From: Chloroflexota bacterium
Lineage (GTDB): Bacteria > Chloroflexota > Dehalococcoidia > Lucifugimonadales > JACPCL1
Direction: 5' to 3'
Length of the DNA stretch: 37,104 nucleotides
Assembly: GCA_016179765.1 (NCBI GenBank)
Contig: JACPCL010000016.1
Span: forward strand, 1 to 37,104
In this document: piece by piece, positions 7,498 to 15,464 of the stretch
How positions within the stretch are numbered: the first letter of the stretch is position 1
How the letters are laid out: every line of letters begins with the position of its first letter
The notes under the pieces: model-generated
What the model was told of the DNA's origin: nothing
The model's database searches: none
Seen by the model: the letters and a program-made list of their open reading frames with translations, nothing else
Made by a program: the position numbers and the translations under genes

Positions 7498-8112
7498 ATG
7501 TATGATGAGGCAAAAGTCCCAGGCCCAAGGGTGTCTGTGAGCTATGGCGCCCTCTCTGAGGAACAGCTTATCGCCTTGGTGCAGCAAGGGGATAGAGACG
7601 CTCTAGGCGAACTCTACGACCGTCGCAGCAAGGCAGTCTTCGGTTTTGCCTTACACCTGCTGCGGGATATGGCCAAAGCGGAAGAAGTGACGCAAGAGGT
7701 GTTTCTGAACGTCTGGCTGAAGGCCCGCACCTTTGATCCCTCGCGGGGCGGCTTCAACACCTGGGTCATGACCATGGCCCACCATAAGGCCATTGACCAG
7801 ATGCGTCGTATCCAGCGTCAGCGTACTGCGCTGGAGGAAGCCGCCCAGGATAGCCTTGTCCACCTGGACACCAGCTCCGATAGCCCCCTTATGGGCGCCC
7901 AGAAGGCCCAGGAGGCCGAGACCGTGCGCAAGGCCCTGGAAACCTTGCCTGCGGAGCAGCGCACCGTTATCACCCTGGCCTACTATCAGGGACTCAGCCA
8001 GTCGGAGATCGCCACGCGCCTCAAACAGCCCCTTGGCACCGTCAAGACGCGCATGCGCCTTGCCATCCAAAAGCTGCGCGTAGCCCTTGCCCCGTTCCAG
8101 GAGCCAACGTGA
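7498..8112 (+). CDS. ECF-type RNA polymerase sigma factor
   Basis: A 204-residue sigma-70 family factor of the extracytoplasmic function group. Region 2 spans about residues 34-104, with EEVTQEVFLNVW at 62-73 and FNTWVMTMAHHKAIDQMRR at 86-104. Region 4 spans 143-195, with LPAEQRTVITLAYYQGLSQ and the helix-turn-helix SEIATRLKQPLGTVKTRM. The stop codon overlaps the start of the next gene (GTGA), an RskA-type anti-sigma factor, so the pair is translationally coupled and the membrane anti-sigma should hold this factor inactive until a signal. The start lacks a clear ribosome-binding site; a TATAG directly before the ATG leaves open a leaderless start or a GTG start at 7530/7536. Confidence 0.92.
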   Translation: MYDEAKVPGPRVSVSYGALSEEQLIALVQQGDRDALGELYDRRSKAVFGFALHLLRDMAKAEEVTQEVFLNVWLKARTFDPSRGGFNTWVMTMAHHKAIDQMRRIQRQRTALEEAAQDSLVHLDTSSDSPLMGAQKAQEAETVRKALETLPAEQRTVITLAYYQGLSQSEIATRLKQPLGTVKTRMRLAIQKLRVALAPFQEPT

Positions 8113-8921
8113 ACTGTCGCCAGGCCCAAGACCTTTTGCCCGCCTACGCCCTGGGCGCTCTGGAGCCTCCCAATGTGGAGGCTGTGGAGGCCCACGTGGC
8201 GCTTTGTCCGCAGTGCGCCCCCGTTGCCGCGGGCTACCTTCGGGCCACCGCCGCCCTGGCCCTGGTTGCTCCTCCCACAGAACCGCCTCCAGATCTCAGG
8301 TCCCGCGTGCTGCAATGGGCCGCCCAGACGCCGCAGGCCTCTCCCATCGCGGCCATGCCCGAAGCGGGAGGCTCAACGGTCGCACCCCGTACACTCTTGA
8401 CTCCTTGGAGGAGCCTGCCCCTGTGGGCAGCATCCGTTGCGGCGGCGGTCAGCCTGGCTGTGGCGGGGGCCCTCCTCCTTGCCGTCTCTGACCTGCGGAA
8501 GGAGATCCAGCAGCTCCGAGAGGACAATCAAGGGATGACCGAAACGCTCCGTCAGCAGCGGGACCTGGTCTACACTATCGCCATCCCGGGCATGGAGACC
8601 ACGGTGCTCCGCAGCGCTGGCGGGGCGAGCAAGGCTCGCGGCATGATGATGGTCAGCAAAGACCACACCTGGGGCGTGGTGGTGTCCCAGGGCCTGGAGC
8701 TCAAGAAGTCCATGGGCTACCAGCTCTGGCTTACCCGGGACGGCCAGCGCGTCAATGGCGGCGTGTTGTCGGTTGACGAGACCGGCTATGGCTACCTGTG
8801 GGTGAAATACCCCGAGCCGCTGTACCTCTACTCTGGCGTGAGCGTTACTTTGGAACCGGCCGGGGGCAGCGTCTGGCCCACTACGGACCCTGTGCTCTCT
8901 GCCCCCGTTCAGGCGCAGTAG
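8109..8921 (+). CDS. RskA-type zinc-dependent anti-sigma factor
   Basis: A 270-residue membrane anti-sigma factor, starting with GTG that overlaps the sigma factor stop. The N-terminal anti-sigma domain has the zinc motif H29-x3-C33-x2-C36, with C3 as the likely fourth ligand. A single membrane segment lies at about 104-127 (LPLWAASVAAAVSLAVAGALLL), followed by a short coiled coil (128-150) and an extracytoplasmic RskA C-terminal domain (151-270; YQLWLTRDGQRVNGGVL is characteristic). The domain order matches sigma-K regulator RskA, which is released by regulated proteolysis. The gene is followed at once by an LLM oxidoreductase with its own good ribosome-binding site, so that enzyme may be in the same operon. 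Confidence 0.9.
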   Translation: MNCRQAQDLLPAYALGALEPPNVEAVEAHVALCPQCAPVAAGYLRATAALALVAPPTEPPPDLRSRVLQWAAQTPQASPIAAMPEAGGSTVAPRTLLTPWRSLPLWAASVAAAVSLAVAGALLLAVSDLRKEIQQLREDNQGMTETLRQQRDLVYTIAIPGMETTVLRSAGGASKARGMMMVSKDHTWGVVVSQGLELKKSMGYQLWLTRDGQRVNGGVLSVDETGYGYLWVKYPEPLYLYSGVSVTLEPAGGSVWPTTDPVLSAPVQAQ

Positions 8922-8930
8922 GAGGCCGTC

Positions 8931-9845
8931 ATGGATTTTGGTATCCAGTTGCCCAGCATCGTTCACCATGACAAGCCCCTGGACTACCTGGTCAACCTTG
9001 TCAAAGAGGCAGACCAGATGGGCTACAAGTACCTCTCCTACACCGACCACTTTGGTCCAGGTCGCCCTCAGCTAGATCCTCTGACCACCTCCACCGCCGT
9101 CGCAGGCGCCTCCGGCAGGATGCGCATTGTCCCTGCCATCATGCTCATCGTCATGCGGGGCATCGTGCCCACTGCCAAGCACCTGGCGACGCTGGATGTG
9201 CTCACGGGTGGCAGGGTGATCGCCGGCGTCGGCCCTGGCTCCCAGGACCGGGAGTACGAGATTGTGGGCCTGGACCATAAGGAGCGCTGGCCCCGCTTTG
9301 ACGAAGCGGCCAAGGCATTGCGCTCCCTTCTTGTCCCTGGAGCGCCTTCCTTTAAGGGCAGGTACTACTCCACGGAAGGCGTGAGCTTTGAGCCTCGGGG
9401 TGCTCAGAAACCGCACATCCCCATCTGGATTGGAAGCTGGGGCAGCGAAGCTGGCCTGCGCCGCGTGGCCCGCCTGGGTGACGGATGGCTTGGCTCTGCG
9501 CTGGACTCCACGCCGGAGCGGTTCAAGGACGCCAAGGCTCGCCTGGAGGCCTTCCTTAGACAGCAGGGCAAAGACCCGGCGACCTTCCCCAACGCCGTGT
9601 GCACCATGGCCCTCTATGTTTCCAATAACAGGGCCGCATTTGAAGGGATGGGCCAGCCCCCGGAGCGCGCCAGGAGGGAAGGGGAGCCCCCCAGGGAGCG
9701 GGTCATGGTTGGCACCTTCAGTGAATGCGAGGAGAAGCTGCACCGTTGGAAGGAGGCGGGAGCCCAGGCCCTTTTCCTGCGACCCGTGCAGGACGACTTG
9801 GAGCAAGCCTATACCTTTATGAACAAGGTAGCATCCAAGCTCTAG
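8931..9845 (+). CDS. LLM-class (luciferase-like) flavin/F420-dependent oxidoreductase
   Basis: A 304-residue TIM-barrel protein of the bacterial luciferase-like family. Family marks: MDFGIQLP at the start, YLSYTDHFG near 34-42, the central TLDVLTGGRVIAGVGPG and the late PIWIGSWGSEAGLRRVARLGDGW. In this subgroup the cofactor is usually F420 rather than FMN; that is inference from resemblance to F420-dependent dehydrogenases. The substrate is unknown. An AGGAGG ribosome-binding site overlaps the stop of the anti-sigma gene 9 bp upstream, so this is likely the third gene of the sigma operon. Its TAG stop lies in a CTAG that flanks a MITE, so the element abuts the gene end. Confidence 0.88.
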   Translation: MDFGIQLPSIVHHDKPLDYLVNLVKEADQMGYKYLSYTDHFGPGRPQLDPLTTSTAVAGASGRMRIVPAIMLIVMRGIVPTAKHLATLDVLTGGRVIAGVGPGSQDREYEIVGLDHKERWPRFDEAAKALRSLLVPGAPSFKGRYYSTEGVSFEPRGAQKPHIPIWIGSWGSEAGLRRVARLGDGWLGSALDSTPERFKDAKARLEAFLRQQGKDPATFPNAVCTMALYVSNNRAAFEGMGQPPERARREGEPPRERVMVGTFSECEEKLHRWKEAGAQALFLRPVQDDLEQAYTFMNKVASKL

Positions 9846-10007
9846 TGTCCCGTCCCTGAAGTTCATTGATAATGTCATTGCGAGTCCGCCCCAGGCGGAC
9901 GTGGCAATCTGGCGGCGGGGTCACCCCTCCGCCAGATTGCTTCGTCGTCCTTCCAGGGAAGGACTTCTCGCAATGACAATTCGTAAACGTATTTCAATTA
10001 CAGGACA
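9846..10007. mobile_element. MITE with CTAG target duplication
   Basis: A 162-bp non-coding palindromic element flanked by CTAG on both sides (9842-9845 and 10008-10011). The ends start TGTCC and are imperfect inverted repeats. Inside, TGTCATTGCGAG and CTCGCAATGACA, then GGCAATCTGGCGG and CCGCCAGATTGC, are inverted, so most of the element can fold into one long hairpin. The ATTGCGAG/CAATCT palindrome resembles short repeats widespread in bacterial genomes. No transposase is encoded, so it would need one in trans. A decayed relative of the core lies near 12020-12100. Of 9846-10177, the rest holds only the GYD promoter. Confidence 0.75.
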
Positions 10008-10067
10008 CTAGATGGGCGGTTGTCTTGGCAGCGCTCCGTCGTGGTATGAACCCATCTTCGGAATGAG

Positions 10068-10097
10068 TTGACGTTTTTGCCCCTGACGCACTATGCT
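10068..10097 (+). promoter_or_regulatory. Promoter for the GYD-domain gene
   Basis: TTGACG (10068-10073), an 18-bp spacer and TATGCT (10092-10097). Transcription would start near 10104, about 75 nt before the ATG at 10178, which has an AAGGAGAAGG ribosome-binding site. Confidence 0.45.
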
Positions 10098-10177
10098 TCC
10101 ATCACCGTTCCGCTCTGTGCTCCCCAAAGGCGACAGGCAACGTATAGCAGGGACGGAATTCGCAAAGGAGAAGGGTC

Positions 10178-10471
10178 ATGCCGAGCTATCTATCCCTTAT
10201 CAAGTGGACCGAGCAGGGGATCCGCGACATCAAACAAAGCCCAGCGCGGCTGGACGCGGTCAAGGAGGCGGCGCGGGCCGCGGGAGGCAGGGTCGTCTTC
10301 TTTTACCTGACCCTGGGCGATTACGACATCGCCACGCTTATGGAGCTTCCCAACGACGAGGCCGCGGCGCGCCTGCTCCTCACCATCGGCGGCCAGGGGA
10401 ATGTGCGCACCACTACCCTTAAGGCCTTCACTGAGGCTGAGTACCGCACCATCATCGCCGGGCTGCCATAG
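10178..10471 (+). CDS. GYD domain protein
   Basis: A 97-residue single-domain protein. It carries the name-giving GYD-like pattern as LTLGDYDIATLMELPND at about residues 45-61, after LSLIKWTEQGIRDIKQSP at the start, which is the usual N-terminal pattern (x-W-T-x-x-G). These small proteins adopt a ferredoxin-like dimeric fold and have no firmly known function. The ribosome-binding site AAGGAGAAGG precedes the ATG. It is alone, converging on the ThyX-like gene with 6 bp between stops. Confidence 0.88.
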   Translation: MPSYLSLIKWTEQGIRDIKQSPARLDAVKEAARAAGGRVVFFYLTLGDYDIATLMELPNDEAAARLLLTIGGQGNVRTTTLKAFTEAEYRTIIAGLP

Positions 10472-10477
10472 GCTGGA

Positions 10478-11881
10478 TTACCTGTTCCTCAGCTGCAGGC
10501 GCCTGAACAGCCCTGGCTGGGCCTTTTTGGCCGCCTTCATTGCTTGGGTCACCACGCCCGTCTCGGGGTTGCCGAGGGAGAAGTGGGTGTCTGGCCCGGT
10601 GCGTAGCTTGAACAGGTGGTAGCACTCCCGCAGGTTCAGTTTGGCCAGCACCCGCCGCCTGTGGGAGTGGGTCACCAGGTAGGGCGCCGTCAGCGGCAGA
10701 TCGTCCCACAACTCCCAAAAGGCCCGCTCCGAGTGTGCAACAGCCTCATCAAAGCCATTGCCAAGGCCAGCCTCGGCCACGAGCGATGGCGTTACGTACC
10801 CGTGTTCCACCGATAGGGGCTGCGGGATGTACGTCTGCATGCGGTGGCGCTTGTACTCCCGGTACGCCCCGTAGTCCATCAGCAGGTCAAAGGTGTAGTC
10901 GGCCATCTCCATCTCCCGCACCGGCGCATCGTGGGGGCCAAGCCGCTGGAGGGCCTCGTCAATAATGGCCAGGCGCTCCTCCTGGGTCATGGCTTGCACC
11001 TGCCGCCAGATGGCCTGATAGGGCTGGTGGGCGTGGCGGAACAGCAGGGCCGCCGCCACCTTGGCCTCCGCCTGGGCGTCGTAGTGCACCAGCGTCGCCT
11101 GTACCCGGGAGCCGTCCACGGGTTCCGTGAACCCCTTTGCCCGCTCCCGCAGGGCCTCCCGCGTCTGGGCCAGGTAGGGGTTGAAGTCGGCGTACTTGAT
11201 GAGGGTAGGGGTAATCTTTCGCCCCTGCTCCTTCAGCGCCTCGCCCAGGGCACGCTCCTCCGCCAGGTCCGAGGAGACTAGCTTGGTAATGGCGTGCTCC
11301 AGGGTGCGGGCGTTCATGGTGACGCCAACGTTGGTGAGGGTAGCGGCGGGCAGCAGGAAGCGGGCCGAGTCGGTGGCCTCCCGGCGCAGGCGCAGGGCGT
11401 AGGCGCTCTCCCGCTCCCCCTGTTTCTTGGCTTTGTCGGGCACGGTGCGCAGATGGGCGACCAGGCCTTTCACCAGGGCCTCGTAGGCCTCAAACAGGGC
11501 GTCGCAGGCGGTGGTGTAGAGCTGTCGCAGGGGGGGACGGGCCTCCAGCTCCTGGGGCACGTGGTAGCTGCCCTTGCCGATGACCTGGTAGCGGGAGGAC
11601 TTCTCCGTGTAGGAGGCCAGGCGGTTGTCCTCCAGGGTGTCGGCGGCCAGGCGGGAGATGTCCTCCACCGCCATGTGGATAATGGCGTGCTCCGCTACCG
11701 AGGCGTGGCCGTAGTTCAGCACCCATCGCTCGTGGAAGTCTGCCGCCTTCTCCTCGCTGACCACCTTTGCGATCACGTCAAAAGGCTCCGGACTACGGGA
11801 GGTCATAGCGAAGGTGACGGCGATCTGCTCCTCGGTGAGGGAGCGGGGGTCCAGGGGGTAGATGCGCGGGGCAGGGGGCAT
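10478..11881 (-). CDS. thyX: Two-domain ThyX-like protein (flavin-dependent thymidylate synthase family)
   Basis: A 467-residue protein built of two ThyX-like halves; single-domain ThyX is about 220-250 residues. In the N-half, NYGHASVAEHA (57-67) and DNRLASYTEKSSRY (85-98) align with the ThyX region that contains RHRxxSxNExSxRY, but the first two positions are DN, not RH, and Asn is Thr. NARTLEHAITKL (190-201) matches the later dUMP/FAD region. In the C-half, KRHRMQTY (344-351) and ECYHLFKLRTGP (419-430) occupy the same places, without the spaced Ser. ThyX makes dTMP from dUMP with FAD and methylene-tetrahydrofolate; whether this form does is unclear. I start at 11881 (GGAG upstream); the frame is open to 11971. 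Confidence 0.75.
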   Translation of the reverse strand: MPPAPRIYPLDPRSLTEEQIAVTFAMTSRSPEPFDVIAKVVSEEKAADFHERWVLNYGHASVAEHAIIHMAVEDISRLAADTLEDNRLASYTEKSSRYQVIGKGSYHVPQELEARPPLRQLYTTACDALFEAYEALVKGLVAHLRTVPDKAKKQGERESAYALRLRREATDSARFLLPAATLTNVGVTMNARTLEHAITKLVSSDLAEERALGEALKEQGRKITPTLIKYADFNPYLAQTREALRERAKGFTEPVDGSRVQATLVHYDAQAEAKVAAALLFRHAHQPYQAIWRQVQAMTQEERLAIIDEALQRLGPHDAPVREMEMADYTFDLLMDYGAYREYKRHRMQTYIPQPLSVEHGYVTPSLVAEAGLGNGFDEAVAHSERAFWELWDDLPLTAPYLVTHSHRRRVLAKLNLRECYHLFKLRTGPDTHFSLGNPETGVVTQAMKAAKKAQPGLFRRLQLRNR

Positions 11882-11989
11882 GAGCGGCTCCAGCCTATGG
11901 TGAGGATATGATACCTCTGATGGGGCCATACCCCAAGGTCTGCGGATTGCGGCTGGGGCGGTCTTTTTCACCTGCGCACCCCTCGCCCT

Positions 11990-12302
11990 CTAGGCAGGGT
12001 GCTGAAAAGAAGGCGGGCGTGGCGATCTGGGGTGGCGACGTCTCTCCTCCCTACCAGATTGCTTCGTCACCCTTCAGCCGAAGGACTCCTCGCAACGACA
12101 TACTGATGGGGTCGTTAGTAAGTGGACTTTCACCCTCACCCGCTTCCGCCGCGACACCCGGAGCGGCGGAAGCGGCCTCTCCCCTCAAGGGAGAGGCGAA
12201 CGCGAGGCGCTTTTCTTGCGGCCAAACCTGCGTTGCTGACCACCAAACAAGTCCATTCACTCATGCACTCTTTAGTAAGTGGCCTTTTTCAGAGACGGGA
12301 TG
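11990..12302. repeat. Composite of degraded MITE/palindromic repeats
   Basis: There is no gene in 11882-12302. At 11990 a CTAG is followed by GCAGGGTGCTGAAAAG, matching the left end of the MITEs at 19705 and 28165. Next comes GTGGCGATCTGG...CCAGATTGCTTCGTC...CTCGCAACGACA (about 12019-12101), a worn copy of the 9846 element core. Then a palindromic stretch GCTTCCGCCGC...GCGGCGGAAGC and CCTCTCCCCTCAAGGGAGAGG (about 12140-12200). TTAGTAAGTGG occurs twice (near 12115 and 12273), about 160 bp apart in direct orientation. Confidence 0.55.
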
Positions 12303-13898
12303 TTAGCTTGCCTTAGGCTGCTCGGCGGGCGGCATTACGTCCACCAGGATGAGGTGGTAGCCCGTGGCGCCGTCGGGCAGGCTGTCCTGCACCTGGGCGA
12401 TCTGGGGCTCCCCACGGCCATCCACAGCCCGCACCTTGAGCACGTGAAGCTTTGGCGTATCGGGTGTCCAGGAACCCGTCCACAGCACCCAGGTGTAAGG
12501 CCCCAGGGCTTTTTTGACTTCAGCCTGGCTCCAGGACTGTCCGTCGTCGGCGCTGAACTCCACCTGCTGAATACTCCGGTCGCCGGCGAAGGCAACGCCG
12601 CCAACCATGACCTCCACGCCCAGAGGCACCTCCGCGGAGGGCGCGGGCACGTCCAGGCGGGACATGGTGTTATAGGTAGCGGAGTCGGCCCAGCCGCGCT
12701 CCTGCCAGTAGCCCCTGAATGTTGCGGCCACTGGCTCAATCCTGGTCAGCCACTTGACGTTTTCCATGCCCCATAGACCCGGGACGATGATGCGTGCTGG
12801 GAAGCCATGAGCATCGGGCAGCGGGTCGCCGTTCATCATGTAGGCCACCATGGTCTGCTCCCGCATGGCGATGTCCAGGGGAAAGCTGTCCACGTAGCCG
12901 TCGGCGGCGTGAAAGGCGATGCGCTGGGCGTCCGGCGAAAGCTTTGCTCGCTCCAGGAGCACCCTCAGGGATACGCCGCGCCACAGGGCGTTGCTGATCA
13001 GGTCGCCCCCCACCAGGTTGCTGATGCACTCTAGCGTGGCATACTGCTCAATCCAGGGCAGGGCTTTCAACTCCTCGTAGGTCAGGGAGAAGGGGCTTCC
13101 CACGTCGCCGCCAACCTCCAGCTTCCAGCTTGCCGCCTCCACCTTGGGGTTAATGATGTTCTTGGACACCTCGTAGAATTGGTCGTTGGGCGTGACCTCA
13201 GGGGGCAATTGCCCTCGGTAACGGAAAACTCTTGAGGGAGTGACGGCTGAAATGGTTTTGACGATGGTACTGGCGGCGAAGGCGCTCGCGGCCAGGACAA
13301 GGGTGAAGATTGCGGCGCTCCGTAGGAACTTCCGCCTTCCCTTCGCTGCTGATTGGAAACGGCGCTCCAATGCCATAGCGTGGAGGCTTGCCATCACCAC
13401 GCCGTAGGTGACTACCGGCAAGAAGGTAGCCGCCAGATAGCCAATCGCCCCGGTAGCGACCTTTGCGCCAAAGAAGCCTCCCCCTATGAGGGGGGTGAAC
13501 AGCCCAGCCAGCACCATGGACAGGACAAGCCCGAACCTGACGCCTCTGGCCCACGGTTTCTTATCCTTGAGGGGTAGCCTGTGGGAGTAGCGGGCGTACG
13601 CCACGCCGATGCCGCCCCCGGCAAGCACCTGCCCCAGCAAGAGCAGACCGAAAAACAGGGGCTTGGCCCCCACCTGCAGCCGCGTCAGAATGAAGTCAAA
13701 GATAGTGGGAGGGGTGAGCTTAATAAGCCAGTCGGCCGTGAGCTCTGGCAGGACAATGGCATTCAGGTACAAGCGCAGGGCCACCATCAGCACGGTCATG
13801 GCCAAGCCCGCGCCGATGCCTGCCCAGAAGCCTGTTCGGCGGGACACTTTAAGGGCTTGCTGTTCTTTGGCTTCGCTTTGTGTTTGCGCCTGCTCCAC
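12303..13898 (-). CDS. Membrane-anchored sulfite oxidase-like molybdopterin oxidoreductase
   Basis: A 531-residue protein. The first 220 residues hold about five membrane segments (near residues 23-46, 78-103, 119-138, 148-175 and 193-216). The rest is the sulfite oxidase fold: an oxidoreductase molybdopterin-binding domain with the likely molybdenum-ligating C291 in LECISN, followed by HGFPARIIVPGLWGMENVKWL, then a Mo-co dimerisation (Ig-like) domain with VEFSADDGQSW. An odd number of membrane segments would place the catalytic domain outside the cytoplasm. Substrate could be sulfite or a related compound. I start at GTG 13898 because AGGAGG lies 5 bp before it; an in-frame ATG at 13934 has no such site. 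Confidence 0.82.
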   Translation of the reverse strand: MEQAQTQSEAKEQQALKVSRRTGFWAGIGAGLAMTVLMVALRLYLNAIVLPELTADWLIKLTPPTIFDFILTRLQVGAKPLFFGLLLLGQVLAGGGIGVAYARYSHRLPLKDKKPWARGVRFGLVLSMVLAGLFTPLIGGGFFGAKVATGAIGYLAATFLPVVTYGVVMASLHAMALERRFQSAAKGRRKFLRSAAIFTLVLAASAFAASTIVKTISAVTPSRVFRYRGQLPPEVTPNDQFYEVSKNIINPKVEAASWKLEVGGDVGSPFSLTYEELKALPWIEQYATLECISNLVGGDLISNALWRGVSLRVLLERAKLSPDAQRIAFHAADGYVDSFPLDIAMREQTMVAYMMNGDPLPDAHGFPARIIVPGLWGMENVKWLTRIEPVAATFRGYWQERGWADSATYNTMSRLDVPAPSAEVPLGVEVMVGGVAFAGDRSIQQVEFSADDGQSWSQAEVKKALGPYTWVLWTGSWTPDTPKLHVLKVRAVDGRGEPQIAQVQDSLPDGATGYHLILVDVMPPAEQPKAS

Positions 13899-13974
13899 AC
13901 CGTCCTCCTCAAGCGGACGCCTATACTGTAACATACGTCAAACAAGTGGGGCCGGTTCTGACCCTGACCCTTCA

Positions 13975-14060
13975 CCCTCACCTTAATCCTCTCCCATCAA
14001 GGGAGAGGAGATATTACCCCTTCCCCCCTTGCTGGGGAAGGAGGGGATGGGGGGTAAACC
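13975..14060. repeat. Two adjacent palindromic repeats upstream of rsmI
   Basis: TCCTCTCCC-ATCAAG-GGAGAGGA-type hairpin (13987-13995 with 14001-14009) and then CCCCTTCCCCC...GGGGAAGGAGGGG. Same class as the other CCCTTCCC/GGGAAGGG repeats in the window. The sequence fills the gap between the divergent molybdoenzyme and rsmI genes. Confidence 0.55.
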
Positions 14061-14065
14061 ACCTT

Positions 14066-14890
14066 ATGGGCATCCTGTACGTCGTCGCCACACCCATCGG
14101 CAACCTGGAGGACGTCTCGCTCCGGGCGCTGCGCGTCCTCAAAGAGGTGGGCGTCATCGCCGCCGAGGACACGCGCACCACGCGCAAGCTCCTCCAACGG
14201 TACGACATCCATACGCCCCTGGTCAGCTACTTTGAAGGCAACCGGGCGGAGCGCATCCCGGAGCTGGTGGAGCGCTTGGGCCGGGAGGACGTGGCGCTGG
14301 CGTCAGAGGCCGGCGTACCAGGCATCCGCGACCCCGGCCTGGAGCTGGTGAACGCAGCGCTGGAGGCAGGCTACAACGTCGTGCCCGTCCCGGGGCCGTC
14401 GGCGATTACGGCGGCGCTTTCGGTCACCGGCCTTCCCGCTGGCGAGTTCCTGTTCCTTGGCTTTTTGCCATCACGCAAGGCAGACCGCAAGCGTGTCCTG
14501 GAAGAGGTGTCGTTGGAGACGCGGACGCTGGTGCTGTTTGAGTCGCCCCATCGCCTGCACGAGTCGCTGAAGGACATGGAGCAGGCGCTGGGCGGGAGCA
14601 GGCGTGTGGCGGTGTGCCGGGAGCTGACCAAGCTGCACGAGGAGGTGTACCGGGGGACGCTGGCAGAGGCGCAGGAGCACTTCACCCAGCCGCGGGGCGA
14701 GTTCACCCTGGTGATTGAGGGCACGCGAGGGCTGGAGGAGCGAGCGCCTGCGCAGGTGGAGGACATCCTGGCGGACATGCGGCTGCTGAAGCAGGCCCAC
14801 GCTCCTGTGAAAGAGGCCATGGCCCAAATGGCCCGCGTCTACGGCCTGAGCCGCCGGCAGGCCTACAAGCTGTGGCTGGAGGTGGAGTGA
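14066..14890 (+). CDS. rsmI: 16S rRNA (cytidine-1402-2'-O)-methyltransferase RsmI
   Basis: A 274-residue tetrapyrrole-methylase-fold enzyme. RsmI adds the 2'-O-methyl group to C1402 in the decoding centre of 16S rRNA using S-adenosylmethionine. Start GILYVVATPIGNLEDVSLRA is the RsmI signature, AAEDTRTTRKLL follows, SEAGVPGIRDPG sits at 80-91 (usually SDAGTPGISDPG) and PGPSAITAALSVTGLP and FLGFLPSRKADR come next. The C-terminal helical tail (SRRQAYKLWLE) is also typical. I start at ATG 14066; the longer open frame upstream is repeat sequence. The gene converges with the Nudix gene, 6 bp between stops. Confidence 0.95.
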   Translation: MGILYVVATPIGNLEDVSLRALRVLKEVGVIAAEDTRTTRKLLQRYDIHTPLVSYFEGNRAERIPELVERLGREDVALASEAGVPGIRDPGLELVNAALEAGYNVVPVPGPSAITAALSVTGLPAGEFLFLGFLPSRKADRKRVLEEVSLETRTLVLFESPHRLHESLKDMEQALGGSRRVAVCRELTKLHEEVYRGTLAEAQEHFTQPRGEFTLVIEGTRGLEERAPAQVEDILADMRLLKQAHAPVKEAMAQMARVYGLSRRQAYKLWLEVE

Positions 14891-14896
14891 CTTCCG

Positions 14897-15367
14897 TCAA
14901 TGGCCCGCTTGTCGCAAGAGCCTCTGATTCAGTTCCCAAAGAGCGTTTCTATTGCTGTCCCAACGGAACAGCTTCATTGCCTCCTCGTAGGCCACCCACC
15001 TGTACTCCACGTGTTCATGGGAGAGTCTAAGGACCCGGTGGGGCACTTCAACGCCAAAACAGTGCTCTGGAATCACGTAGGTTTCCCTACCCCAGCGGAA
15101 TCCCCTGAACTCAGCGACGGGAATCGTCGTCGTTGAGTCCAGAGGAATGAAGCGGCTTTCAGCCTCAATACCCGCCTCCTCATTGCTCTCCCTCTTGGCC
15201 GCTTCTAAGGCTGTCTCTTTCTCTTCGCCGCCTCCCGTAATCCCTTGCCAATAACCGCTATCTACATCCTGCCTGCGAAATACCGCATACAGCAATCCTT
15301 TTGCTGTATCCTTGAGAAAAGGCAACACTAGGACGTTAAAAGGAGCTCTTGAGCTGCTATCTGCCAT
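14897..15367 (-). CDS. Nudix hydrolase, NudB-like
   Basis: A 156-residue Nudix protein. The Nudix box GGGEEKETALEAAKREsneeAGI spans 45-67 (G-x5-E-x7-RE-x2-EE-x-G-I), with E63 and E64 as the metal-binding residues. SGYWQGITGG before the box and HVEYRWVAYEEAM after it resemble NudB, dihydroneopterin triphosphate pyrophosphohydrolase of folate synthesis. Substrate assignment is tentative. The open frame runs to 15475, but the upstream part overlaps metG on the other strand and ATG 15367 has AAAGGGTG in front, so I choose this start. Confidence 0.85.
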   Translation of the reverse strand: MADSSSRAPFNVLVLPFLKDTAKGLLYAVFRRQDVDSGYWQGITGGGEEKETALEAAKRESNEEAGIEAESRFIPLDSTTTIPVAEFRGFRWGRETYVIPEHCFGVEVPHRVLRLSHEHVEYRWVAYEEAMKLFRWDSNRNALWELNQRLLRQAGH

Positions 15368-15464
15368 TGTGAACACCCTTTCTACAGCGGCTGTCCAGAG
15401 GTGCATTTGGACTCCGCGCCGTATGTTAGAATACCACCTATATTCCCAGTGAGGCTCCTCCATC

